Source: a virus
Direction: 5' to 3' (one strand)
Virus record (IMG/VR): IMGVR_UViG_3300017917_002345
Span: 1-63,707 of that record
DNA: 63,707 bases
Both the position numbers and the translations under genes were made by a program. The notes under the pieces were generated by a model. The model was not told where the DNA came from, searched no databases, and saw only the letters and a list, made by a program, of their open reading frames with translations. Positions 8,938 through 16,628 of the stretch are shown here, in pieces. The stretch's first letter is position 1, and each line of letters opens with the position of its first letter.

Positions 8938-9229
8938 TAAATCGGGATACTATATCGCCTACAAGAGCTATAGCATGGGTGACGATTCGACAGGCACGGG
9001 CTATTATTATTACAATAAGTCTGCAAACGAATGGCGCGATAGCAAGTTAAGTCATGCTCACTATGCTAATGTCTATTACTGGACTGACGCTGATCCGGAT
9101 GCATGGGTTGACAGTGATCCTCCTGTAATACACCGTAAGGCCGCAGTAGCAAATCCTGCACTTGAAATTGCTTGGAAAAATGTAGAAGAAGCAATCCGCC
9201 AGTATGAGATTGTGAAAGCACTTACTTAA
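8894..9229 (+). CDS. DUF551-like small protein
   Basis: 111 residues from the ATG at 8894. The pattern 'W.TADRQPDKSGYYIAY' then 'VYYWTDADPDAWV' matches the W...P..SG.Y....YW form of DUF551-type phage proteins. The C-terminal 'NPALEIAWKNVEEAIRQYE' helix recurs in looser form in the genes at 9243 and 13997. Role unknown. Confidence 0.7.
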   Translation: MKTSIWYHTADRQPDKSGYYIAYKSYSMGDDSTGTGYYYYNKSANEWRDSKLSHAHYANVYYWTDADPDAWVDSDPPVIHRKAAVANPALEIAWKNVEEAIRQYEIVKALT

Positions 9230-9242
9230 TTTAACTACAACA

Positions 9243-9566
9243 ATGAATGAATATATCTACGCACATGTAATCAGTAACGGCCCTTACATAAGCAGCACCT
9301 CAACGCCCTCAGGTATGGTCCGGTACCATAATTCAAATTTTGAAATTTATGACGGCAACTATTGGGTGTCTGTCGCCCCGCCTACTGTGAACATCTCATT
9401 ATCTAATGATATGATTTCAATTATTAATTGGGCAATGACTAAGATGGCTGAAGAGAAACAGATAGAACAAATGGCAAACGATCATCCTGCGATAAAGGCA
9501 GCATACGAACAATTTAAGAAATCTGCAGAACAGTTGAAGACTACAATAGTTTTAAGTAAAGAATGA
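9243..9566 (+). CDS. hypothetical protein with a helix shared with 13997-14383
   Basis: 107 residues. N-terminal beta-rich part ('GNYWVSVAPP'). The C-terminal helix 'HPAIKAAYEQFKKSAEQLK' is clearly similar to 'YPAVRKAYEQYSLILKL' in the protein at 13997-14383. That shared module suggests paralogy or domain swapping inside the array. Confidence 0.72.
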   Translation: MNEYIYAHVISNGPYISSTSTPSGMVRYHNSNFEIYDGNYWVSVAPPTVNISLSNDMISIINWAMTKMAEEKQIEQMANDHPAIKAAYEQFKKSAEQLKTTIVLSKE

Positions 9567-9805
9567 TTGATGACGACAACATCACACCGTCGATGCAGAC
9601 AGGCAAGGCCTCTAGTTGGCTAGGTGAATATCATTGGGTTAGTCTCCCTGGGTATGAACAGGACGACACTGGACCAGTGAACGAAGTGCTAATATGGTGC
9701 GTCAATCAGTTTGGAAAAAGTGGAGCCCGATGGTTCGAAAAAGAAAAAAAATTCTATTTCAAAGATGAGAAAGACATGACTATATTCATATTGAGGTGGT
9801 CATGA
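9563..9805 (+). CDS. LRW-family small protein
   Basis: 80 residues. Central 'VLIWCVNQFGKSGARW' and C-terminal 'DEKDMTIFILRWS' are textbook for the family. Its last codons (AGG TGG TCA TGA) carry the next gene's Shine-Dalgarno and ATGA start. Confidence 0.82.
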   Translation: MIDDDNITPSMQTGKASSWLGEYHWVSLPGYEQDDTGPVNEVLIWCVNQFGKSGARWFEKEKKFYFKDEKDMTIFILRWS

Positions 9806-10014
9806 GCCCTGAATGGAAATATCGAATTACTCTAGAAAGATCCGATTGGATTGATATTCAATACTGGTGCGAAGCCTACATCGGCGAGTTCGATAAGGAC
9901 TGGTATAAGTTAGGTATAGACCCTGCTGAATATGTGATTGAAGGCAGGACTAGGACTACTTGGTTGTTTAAGCAAGAGAGACACGCTGTAGAGTTTTCTT
10001 TGAGGTGGGCATGA
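9802..10014 (+). CDS. LRW-family small protein
   Basis: 70 residues, starting at the ATG that overlaps the previous stop. 'DIQYWCEAYIGEFDKDWY' is followed by 'KQERHAVEFSLRWA'. Confidence 0.82.
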   Translation: MSPEWKYRITLERSDWIDIQYWCEAYIGEFDKDWYKLGIDPAEYVIEGRTRTTWLFKQERHAVEFSLRWA

Positions 10015-10229
10015 AACACTTGCCTTACACTGTTAGAATACACAAGTCAAAACAACGTGAAGCCGAAGCGTGGTGTCACGAGAATCTGGGCAAACGTTGG
10101 AGTGTAGTGGATAACAGAGAAGGTAAATGGAGTTGCTTCTGGGCAGGGTTTAGACAACAGTATCCGGGTTATGATTTTCATTTTGCTAACGAGAGAGATT
10201 TGCTCATTTTTATATTGAAATGGTTATGA
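10011..10229 (+). CDS. LRW-family small protein
   Basis: 72 residues. 'REAEAWCHENLGKRW' and 'NERDLLIFILKWL' are present. The Arg of LRW is Lys here, so the coupled Shine-Dalgarno is weaker (GAAATGG). Confidence 0.82.
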   Translation: MKHLPYTVRIHKSKQREAEAWCHENLGKRWSVVDNREGKWSCFWAGFRQQYPGYDFHFANERDLLIFILKWL

Positions 10230-10540
10230 ACACACAATCAGATCCAAGATTAATGATTCCTATGATTAGAAAAACCATGCCGCAGATCGTTGCTAACCAA
10301 ATCATGGGTGTACAACCTATGACAGGGACTGGCGGCAAGAGCCTATTCAGGCAGTTCTTTGATAAACAATTCAATAAGAAGTACTGGCCCTATCAATACG
10401 AAGTAGACCACCATGATCGCTTTGAAATTGAGAGATGGTGTTGGGATCGTTTCAAAGGGCGATATTGGAATAACTACGGCCATAAATTTGTATTCAAGCG
10501 TGAGAAGGACGCTGTATTGTTTGCTTTGAGGTGGATATGA
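10226..10540 (+). CDS. LRW-family small protein with N-terminal extension
   Basis: 104 residues. An extra N-terminal 50 residues (Met-rich, basic) precede the standard unit 'ERWCWDRFKGRYW' ... 'KREKDAVLFALRWI'. Confidence 0.8.
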   Translation: MNTQSDPRLMIPMIRKTMPQIVANQIMGVQPMTGTGGKSLFRQFFDKQFNKKYWPYQYEVDHHDRFEIERWCWDRFKGRYWNNYGHKFVFKREKDAVLFALRWI

Positions 10541-10965
10541 ACTTAGATCATTTAACAGACGAAGAACTTATCAGTTATGTCATCAAGCATGACACCGATC
10601 CCGTTCGACTGCGGCTTGCCAAATACATGGACAATATGCCGGGATTTATTCTTAAGCGTTTAGAAGATGTGGGCATGAATCCCGAGACTTGCATGTTCCA
10701 AAATTTCTACGATCCCGGTGATTACATCACACATTTAGAAAGCGAAATCGCATGGCGAGACGATGACATTCATGAGCTACAGGACAAGCTAGCAGAACGA
10801 GAAACCCTTACTGTTGCAGATCTTATCGAAGAGCTTTTGCATAATAATCGCAGGTTAGAAATTAGAGCACAACAAAGCGATGCTGATCGTCGCAAGGCTG
10901 AAGAAGATAACGAACGCACACAAGCTAAGATGAAAGTGTGGCGTGCTATTAGTACTGACGTATGA
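10537..10965 (+). CDS. coiled-coil hypothetical protein within the LRW array
   Basis: 142 residues. It lacks the family C-terminus. The C-terminal 70 residues look like a coiled coil (HLESEIAWRDDDIHELQDKL, and a run of Arg/Glu/Ala heptads). ATGA-coupled to the LRW genes on both sides, so it is a passenger in the same transcript. Confidence 0.75.
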   Translation: MNLDHLTDEELISYVIKHDTDPVRLRLAKYMDNMPGFILKRLEDVGMNPETCMFQNFYDPGDYITHLESEIAWRDDDIHELQDKLAERETLTVADLIEELLHNNRRLEIRAQQSDADRRKAEEDNERTQAKMKVWRAISTDV

Positions 10966-11273
10966 ACAAATTGAAAAAGATACAAGTTGCATGGAATTTA
11001 AGAAACCCTTCACCAGCTGATTGGGGGATAGACGAATCTTTGACTGATCGTGCTGCAAAAATCCTCCAGGAAGAGATTGATTGGGAAATTGAAAGTGATC
11101 TACTAGTAGCGTTCGGTTGGCATAAAATCAATATTGAAAGTACAGTCTATACCTCTGCGCAAATTGGTACATGGTTAACCGAAAATGCAACAGGTGCTTA
11201 TCACGGTCGATCAAGAACCTGGTTGTTCGAAAACAAAAAAGATGCTATACTATTTGCATTAAGGTGGGCATAA
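10962..11273 (+). CDS. LRW-family small protein
   Basis: 103 residues. C-terminal 'ENKKDAILFALRWA'. The middle has a divergent acidic segment (LQEEIDWEIESDLLVAFGW) instead of the WC motif. Confidence 0.8.
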   Translation: MNKLKKIQVAWNLRNPSPADWGIDESLTDRAAKILQEEIDWEIESDLLVAFGWHKINIESTVYTSAQIGTWLTENATGAYHGRSRTWLFENKKDAILFALRWA

Positions 11274-11275
11274 CG

Positions 11276-11476
11276 ATGATTCATATCAAAATTCCATTTC
11301 GAGGCCAAGGTGTTGTTGAGATGAATAACTGGATTCAAGACAATGGACTAGTTTTTCGTAGAGACTGGGAATGGGATTCGAGTAGTGACTGGGACAGTTC
11401 CGAATCGTGTTACATATACTCGTTTTCACCAAACTTTTCTAAAATTGCGTCGATGTTTGCACTACAGTGGTCTTAA
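11276..11476 (+). CDS. LRW-family small protein
   Basis: 66 residues. 'EMNNWIQDNGLVFRRDWEW' and 'KIASMFALQWS' (LQW variant). It starts two bases after the previous stop, downstream of the AGGTGG encoded by the previous LRW. Confidence 0.78.
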   Translation: MIHIKIPFRGQGVVEMNNWIQDNGLVFRRDWEWDSSSDWDSSESCYIYSFSPNFSKIASMFALQWS

Positions 11477-11889
11477 CTAACATCTTATCCTCGATAACAC
11501 GGCTATATAAAGAGTGGCGAGATTGTCGCTTTCTGCGTAAGCACGGCTGTGAAGATTGGGAGCAGTATAACTATCGCTTTGATCCTGATATTTGTAAGCG
11601 GGCTACTGAGATTAAAAATTACTATCAAGGCTACCCTTACATCTACTGTATCGAAAATCGCAATCACAAAGTTTATGAGTGGGATCTAGCTTATGACGGC
11701 ATGTATGTTGTCAATAAGTGGATGAAAGCAAACTGTAAAGACAAGTTTAGACTAGACTATCATCGTGCTATGAATGCTCCGGGTACTGCTTGGGAGTGGC
11801 ACATAACCGAGCTAGGCGGTGGCGACTATGTCTTTGCTGCCTTTAAGAGCGAACGAGACTTTAACTGGTTTTTATTGAGGTGGGCATGA
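11467..11889 (+). CDS. LRW-family protein, long form
   Basis: 140 residues from a GTG overlapping the previous gene by 10 bp (no ATG is available before residue 78). The N-terminal half carries a separate Cys- and Tyr-rich segment. The second half is the family unit 'VNKWMKANCKDKFRLDYH' ... 'KSERDFNWFLLRWA'. Confidence 0.75.
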   Translation: MVLTNILSSITRLYKEWRDCRFLRKHGCEDWEQYNYRFDPDICKRATEIKNYYQGYPYIYCIENRNHKVYEWDLAYDGMYVVNKWMKANCKDKFRLDYHRAMNAPGTAWEWHITELGGGDYVFAAFKSERDFNWFLLRWA

Positions 11890-12104
11890 TGTTTATACAT
11901 ACATACCACGAATACTGGAATCAGGGATGGATTGTAGCCGCTTTTGCTCGAATCAATGACGTCAACAAGTTTTTAGAAATGAGACAATGGTGTTATGATA
12001 CATACGGTAAACCGGGGGATCGATGGAAGGATGGAATTGCTTACGGTGAAGTGCTGTTTAATGCTGAAAAAGATTTAACGTTGTTTCTGTTGAAATGGGC
12101 ATGA
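11886..12104 (+). CDS. LRW-family small protein
   Basis: 72 residues. 'EMRQWCYDTYGKPGDRW' and 'NAEKDLTLFLLKWA'. Confidence 0.82.
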   Translation: MMFIHTYHEYWNQGWIVAAFARINDVNKFLEMRQWCYDTYGKPGDRWKDGIAYGEVLFNAEKDLTLFLLKWA

Positions 12105-12328
12105 GAGTAGATATTGAACCATACTGGAGAAAACTTGCCAACTGGTATTGGGACAATGCCAGCGGCCGAGACGGCGGCATGAGTATTTGGCAAATGCTGG
12201 AACGCGACTACGGTGCTATCAGAGTCTATAACGGCCCAAACATCGACAAGTATGGTCCCAGGATGTTAACGATTGTTGACTTTCCTAACGAAAAAACTTA
12301 TGCCATGTTTTTATTGAGGTGGTCATGA
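12101..12328 (+). CDS. LRW-family small protein
   Basis: 75 residues. 'KLANWYWDNASGRDGG' and 'PNEKTYAMFLLRWS'. ATGA-coupled on both sides. Confidence 0.82.
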   Translation: MRVDIEPYWRKLANWYWDNASGRDGGMSIWQMLERDYGAIRVYNGPNIDKYGPRMLTIVDFPNEKTYAMFLLRWS

Positions 12329-12543
12329 CGATGTACAAAGTTGTTTATGCTCAAACTACAGACGGCACATTGTCTGCGTATCAGCGTAGTTATAAAGATC
12401 ACCTAGTAGATGAATGGCTTAACGAATACTGTAAAGGTCGTTACTACCATAACCCGGGTTGGACAACGGAAAAGTTTATTGAGTTTGAAGACAGCAGAGA
12501 TGCTATGTGGTTTGCACTAAGGTGGGCAAATAATGGCTATTAA
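12325..12543 (+). CDS. LRW-family small protein
   Basis: 72 residues. 'VDEWLNEYCKGRYYH' and 'DSRDAMWFALRWA', then four extra residues (NNGY), so the next gene overlaps by 11 bp rather than 4. Confidence 0.8.
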   Translation: MTMYKVVYAQTTDGTLSAYQRSYKDHLVDEWLNEYCKGRYYHNPGWTTEKFIEFEDSRDAMWFALRWANNGY

Positions 12544-12838
12544 ACCAGACGATTGCGTAATTAAACTCAAGGATCTTGAAACTGGGGTGAGAATTAGTAA
12601 AGATTGGTACGGCGGCAATAAGGAAATACCAGTGTACGTGCCTTACTGGAAAAACTTCCTAGCTCATGTTAAAGATACAACTGATTGGAAGTCTGGATTT
12701 AATGCGTACGACGAAAACTTTAATTTACAACTTGCCAAATTCAACGGAACGTTTAAGCAAACTAAGAAGTGGGATGATAGGTATATTAAATTTCGATCAC
12801 ACAGAGATCTTACATTGTTCATACTAAGATGGTCATGA
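12533..12838 (+). CDS. LRW-family small protein
   Basis: 101 residues. N-terminal part divergent; C-terminal 'RSHRDLTLFILRWS' is canonical. Confidence 0.8.
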   Translation: MAIKPDDCVIKLKDLETGVRISKDWYGGNKEIPVYVPYWKNFLAHVKDTTDWKSGFNAYDENFNLQLAKFNGTFKQTKKWDDRYIKFRSHRDLTLFILRWS

Positions 12839-13083
12839 AGCTTAGGATAGAATCGACAAAATGGCATGGGTGCTCGTACCATGTCATTAGTCCCTATTCT
12901 CCATCTTGGAGTATAGAAGGGAATATTAGTACATGGACTGCCTTGCAGGAATGGTGCGAAAATAATTTCGGTATTGTCGGCGATCCTTGGTCAACAACTG
13001 CTGAACGATGGTACTATAATAACGGAAAAATTTTTTTACGTAATGAAAAAGATCTATCCTTATTTGTGTTGAGGTGGTCGTGA
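12835..13083 (+). CDS. LRW-family small protein
   Basis: 82 residues. 'LQEWCENNFGIVGDPW' and 'RNEKDLSLFVLRWS'. The next start is GTG, still in the four-base overlap (GTGA). Confidence 0.82.
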   Translation: MKLRIESTKWHGCSYHVISPYSPSWSIEGNISTWTALQEWCENNFGIVGDPWSTTAERWYYNNGKIFLRNEKDLSLFVLRWS

Positions 13084-13304
13084 ACGACTTTGAATATCGA
13101 ATACTAATACCACTCCAGTGCACTGACATATGGGACATACAAGGTGCATTGGGGGAAGTTATAGAAATAAAAGAATGGCTTGATCAAGCAACTGCCTGGC
13201 AAGATAATCAGTACGATGTAAAGATTTTAACGTCTAAAAGAATGCTAGATGTTTGGATTAAAGATGAAAAGATTGCAGTCATGTGTGCACTGAGGTGGGC
13301 ATGA
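13080..13304 (+). CDS. LRW-family small protein (GTG start)
   Basis: 74 residues. 'EIKEWLDQATAWQDNQY' and 'KDEKIAVMCALRWA'. The GTG start is inferred from the conserved junction. Confidence 0.78.
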   Translation: MNDFEYRILIPLQCTDIWDIQGALGEVIEIKEWLDQATAWQDNQYDVKILTSKRMLDVWIKDEKIAVMCALRWA

Positions 13305-13540
13305 AAAAAGAAGACATTGAACGGCTGTATAGATTGAAAAGAAACATAATCACTGACGGGTGCGGTACTTATCCTTGGAAACAAGTATTTGTTTGGTGGC
13401 CTAAAATTAGTATTTCAGGTCAGAGACTGTTCTGGTGCAAAGCATATAAAAGAAAGGTATGGGTAGTGTGGGGTACTAGTTTTCACATGGAACCCGAGGT
13501 ACAATATGCTACAGTGTTTGAGATATTGTCCCATAATTAA
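13301..13540 (+). CDS. small basic protein, divergent array member
   Basis: 79 residues, basic and Trp-rich. It has 'FWCKAYKRKVWVVWG' in the middle, and its end (QYATVFEILSHN) keeps only the spacing of the family helix. Confidence 0.68.
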   Translation: MKKEDIERLYRLKRNIITDGCGTYPWKQVFVWWPKISISGQRLFWCKAYKRKVWVVWGTSFHMEPEVQYATVFEILSHN

Positions 13541-13543
13541 CTT

Positions 13544-13810
13544 ATGACTAGTATTAAAAATTTTACTTCAAACACGTTAACAATCAAAATTGGTGAACAT
13601 TACTCCAATGTTGACCAATCGACAGTTGACGGGGAACAGTGGTACACTGTAAAATGTAGTACTGGTATATTATTGTGGGTTAAAACTCATCCACAAAACA
13701 TGTGGCATGAACATATTGATAGCAATTGGTATTTCGATAAAACTGTTCTCGATGTTCATGAAAAGATATATACTATGCTACAGTTGAAGTACGGTGATGG
13801 TAGAGTTTAA
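13544..13810 (+). CDS. divergent LRW-family protein
   Basis: 88 residues ending 'HEKIYTMLQLKYG', the same terminal pattern as 'QESMLKLKYG' in the gene at 8617. The stretch before it is beta-rich with several Trp residues. Confidence 0.7.
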   Translation: MTSIKNFTSNTLTIKIGEHYSNVDQSTVDGEQWYTVKCSTGILLWVKTHPQNMWHEHIDSNWYFDKTVLDVHEKIYTMLQLKYGDGRV

Positions 13811-14000
13811 GGTATCGAGTGTCGGTGTTGCAGAAGCGTGGTGTTCGAAGTACATCAGTCCTCGTCGCTACTATCTCCATAACAGAATGGGGGGCGATGG
13901 CTGGCGTATTATGCGACATTATAGCACTTCCGAAATACTGTTATGCATAGAAGATGATAAAAAGGCCTTAATGGCCATGCTAACCTTGAGCGGACAATGA
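13797..14000 (+). CDS. divergent LRW-family protein
   Basis: 67 residues from the ATG at 13797. 'VAEAWCSKYISPRRYY' and 'EDDKKALMAMLTLSG'; the end resembles the first array member (STMFALTFG). Confidence 0.72.
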   Translation: MVEFKVSSVGVAEAWCSKYISPRRYYLHNRMGGDGWRIMRHYSTSEILLCIEDDKKALMAMLTLSGQ

Positions 14001-14383
14001 CAAATATAACAACAAAAAAGTTCTGTGCAGAACACGGTATTAGAGTAATTGACAGCGGCAAACGAGCATATCGGCATACAAAGACCAACGTTGCCCTCTT
14101 TAGATATGAGGACGACTATAATCGTTTCTTAAACGAACATTTTACCGCAGAGACAGAAACGCTATACACTATGGAAATTACCGAAAGTGAACTAAATCGC
14201 ATTGCAGATTTTGAAAATCAAGTGTTCAACAATATGAAAGAAACGGGGCATTATAATCTATTTGAAATTATGATGGAACAGAAAGAAGAAGAGCAGCGAC
14301 TTCGAAACAAGTACCCTGCAGTTCGCAAGGCGTACGAACAATATAGCCTAATATTAAAGCTGGCTGAAAGTGGAGAATTATGA
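13997..14383 (+). CDS. array-end protein with two modules
   Basis: 128 residues. The N-terminal half has a family-like 'CAEHGIRVIDSGKRAYR' and 'RYEDDYNRFLNEH'. The C-terminal helix 'YPAVRKAYEQYSLILKL' is shared with the gene at 9243. It is coupled (ATGA) to the array and to the heptose module that follows. Confidence 0.72.
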   Translation: MTNITTKKFCAEHGIRVIDSGKRAYRHTKTNVALFRYEDDYNRFLNEHFTAETETLYTMEITESELNRIADFENQVFNNMKETGHYNLFEIMMEQKEEEQRLRNKYPAVRKAYEQYSLILKLAESGEL

Positions 14384-14736
14384 GATTAGAAGGATTCGTA
14401 AAAAAAGGTTGGGGGCATGAGCTAATTTGGGCAACTAACGACAAATACTGTGGCAAGCTGTTAAAGTTTAACAAGGGTGCAAAATTCTCAATGCACTTTC
14501 ACGCACAAAAAGATGAAACTTGGTACGTAATAGATGGCAAGTTCAAAGTCGTTTGTATCGATACTGTAAACGCATCACAAATTGAAACTGAGTTAAATCC
14601 TGGAGACACTTGGCACAATCCCCCACTGTTGCCGCATCAAGTATTTTGTATAGAAGAAGGTACACTAATTGAAGTTAGTACTCCTGACTCTATTGAAGAC
14701 AATTACCGTGTAGCAAAGGGCGATAGTCAAAAATGA
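14380..14736 (+). CDS. cupin-fold sugar-phosphate-type protein
   Basis: 118 residues. The single cupin domain shows 'FSMHFHAQKDETWYVIDGKFKV' with metal-ligand His, His and Glu, then 'LNPGDTWHNPPLLPHQVF', as in mannose-6-phosphate isomerase type II/GDP-mannose pyrophosphorylase tails. It opens the heptose gene cluster and probably acts on, or senses, a sugar phosphate there. The exact substrate is unknown. Confidence 0.75.
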   Translation: MRLEGFVKKGWGHELIWATNDKYCGKLLKFNKGAKFSMHFHAQKDETWYVIDGKFKVVCIDTVNASQIETELNPGDTWHNPPLLPHQVFCIEEGTLIEVSTPDSIEDNYRVAKGDSQK

Positions 14737-15500
14737 AAATATTAATTACTGGCCATCGTGGATTTATTGGTCAAAATATGGTTGCTGCTCTAAGGAACGA
14801 GCATCAACTTTCTTTTTATGAATGGGGCGATCCTCCACCTAATTTTGAAGGTTTGGATTGGTGTATCCACCTGGGTGCAATTAGCAGTACCAACGAAAAA
14901 GATGTTGAGAAAGTCATGAGACAGAATCATGACTTCAGCTGCATGGTTTTGATGGCATGCCAGCTTAACAATGTAAACTTACAATACGCTAGCTCAGCAA
15001 GTGTGTACGGTATGGGATCGAACTTTCGAGAAGATGCTCCCCCAAGTCCACAAAGTCCGTATGCATGGAGCAAATATTTGTTTGATCGTCATGTAAAGGC
15101 TCAAAAGTTCGATAACATTGTTGTACAAGGTTTTAGATACTTCAATGTTTATGGCCCGCATGAAGATCACAAAGATCAACCAAGTCCACACCATAAATTT
15201 ACTAAACAAGCCGAGACTACTGGAGTCATTAAACTGTTTGAAGGTTCTGAAAATTTCAAACGAGACTTTGTGCCAGTGTCAACGGTTATTGAAGTTCATA
15301 AGAAATTCTTTAACGTAAAAGAAACGGGTATTTGGAACGTTGGTACTGGAACGCCGCAGTCATTCAAACATATTGCCGAGACTATTGCTGAGGGTATGGG
15401 AGCAAAGATTGAATATATTCCAATGCCCGACGATCTAAAAAATCAGTATCAGACTTACACTTGTGCTGACTTAACAAATTTAAGGAAGCATTATCCATGA
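14733..15500 (+). CDS. NAD(P)-dependent sugar epimerase, HldD-like
   Basis: 255 residues, extended SDR type. Rossmann glycine motif GHRGFIGQN at residues 7-15, a catalytic Ser region (YASSASVYG) and YAWSK for the Y-x3-K pair. 'RYFNVYGPHEDHK' and 'HKF' resemble ADP-L-glycero-D-manno-heptose 6-epimerase (RfaD/HldD). It would convert ADP-D,D-heptose to ADP-L,D-heptose. It is shorter than the about 310 residues of cellular HldD. Coupled to the next gene by a 4-bp overlap. Confidence 0.8.
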   Translation: MKILITGHRGFIGQNMVAALRNEHQLSFYEWGDPPPNFEGLDWCIHLGAISSTNEKDVEKVMRQNHDFSCMVLMACQLNNVNLQYASSASVYGMGSNFREDAPPSPQSPYAWSKYLFDRHVKAQKFDNIVVQGFRYFNVYGPHEDHKDQPSPHHKFTKQAETTGVIKLFEGSENFKRDFVPVSTVIEVHKKFFNVKETGIWNVGTGTPQSFKHIAETIAEGMGAKIEYIPMPDDLKNQYQTYTCADLTNLRKHYP

Positions 15501-15889
15501 AAGTAATTGTTAACGGTACGTTTGACATTTTACACAGAGGTCATATTGAGCTTTTGCAGTATGCAGGTGACTTGGGTAGCTTACTAGTCTGCATTGACAC
15601 TGACAGGCGTGTTCGTGAACTCAAAGGCCCAGATAGACCCATTAACAATCAAGAAGATCGGAAGTTCATGCTTGAAAATCTAAACTGTGTTGACTGGGTA
15701 AAATTATTTGATTCTGAACAAGAGTTAATAGATATCATTAAAGAATACGGTCCGGACATTATGGTAAAGGGCAGCGACTATAAAGGCCAGCCTATTGTGG
15801 GCAGTGACCTAATCAAAGAAATTAAATTTTATGACAGAGTTGAACCTTACTCGACTACAAAAATTATCCAAAATATTATTAATCGGTGA
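15497..15889 (+). CDS. heptose-1-phosphate adenylyltransferase, HldE C-domain/HldC-like
   Basis: 130 residues. Nucleotidyltransferase signature 'GTFDILHRGHIELL' (HxGH) near the N-terminus, 'VKGSDYKG' and 'YSTTKIIQNII', all typical of the RfaE domain 2/HldC family. It would form ADP-heptose from heptose-1-phosphate and ATP. In E. coli this domain is fused to the kinase; here the kinase is the next gene. Confidence 0.85.
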   Translation: MKVIVNGTFDILHRGHIELLQYAGDLGSLLVCIDTDRRVRELKGPDRPINNQEDRKFMLENLNCVDWVKLFDSEQELIDIIKEYGPDIMVKGSDYKGQPIVGSDLIKEIKFYDRVEPYSTTKIIQNIINR

Positions 15890-16628
15890 TAGTTGTACTG
15901 ACGAATATAAGATCGGTACTGTTGAACGAATTAGTCCCGAAGCACCTGTACCTGTAATAAAAATTGTCGACAGCTATACTATACCGGGGATGGCGTCGAA
16001 TGTTTATAAAAACATGTTAGCACTCGGTGTTACTCCAGAGTTTGTTACAAATACTGAAGAAATCACAAAGACTAGATTTATTGATAAGAAGTCTGGACAG
16101 CACTTACTACGAGTAGACAACGACGGTGCGTTGTCAAGTTGGACGGGCAATACATCCATGCCATTGGATCAATATGATGCCGTTGTTATTTCGGATTACA
16201 ATAAAGGTTTTTTAACTTACGATAATATCGAATACGTGATCCGTAATTCGAAAGGTCCAGTATTCATAGATACTAAAAAAACTAATCTAGTACAGTTCGA
16301 CTCTCCTAGAGTATATGTAAAAATTAATGAACTAGAATACAAGAGTTCACTTAGTTGCCCTGAACATTTGATCGTCACAATGGGCGAACAAGGGGCATTG
16401 TACACTTCGGCAATTGCCGGAGTTAAGACATTCCCGACAGATAAAGTGGAAGTAGTTGATGTGTGCGGTTGCGGGGATACATTTTTAGCTGCTTTATCTT
16501 TCGGTTACCTATTACATGGCAATATAGAATATGCTATAATGTTTGCTAATAAAGCTGCGAGCATAACTGTCCAACATCGTGGAAACTATGCACCAACAAT
16601 TGAGGAGATACGTAATGCCGGATATTGA
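15831..16628 (+). CDS. heptose-7-phosphate kinase, HldE N-domain/HldA-like (PfkB family)
   Basis: 265 residues. 'ILLIGDSCTDEY' and 'ISPEAPVPVIK' are RfaE kinase-type. The C-terminal PfkB motif reads VCGCGDTFLAAL, with the usual GAGD changed to GCGD but the catalytic Asp kept. The domain order is the reverse of the usual HldE fusion (transferase first). It overlaps the transferase gene by 59 bp, so the true start may be further in. Confidence 0.82.
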   Translation: MTELNLTRLQKLSKILLIGDSCTDEYKIGTVERISPEAPVPVIKIVDSYTIPGMASNVYKNMLALGVTPEFVTNTEEITKTRFIDKKSGQHLLRVDNDGALSSWTGNTSMPLDQYDAVVISDYNKGFLTYDNIEYVIRNSKGPVFIDTKKTNLVQFDSPRVYVKINELEYKSSLSCPEHLIVTMGEQGALYTSAIAGVKTFPTDKVEVVDVCGCGDTFLAALSFGYLLHGNIEYAIMFANKAASITVQHRGNYAPTIEEIRNAGY

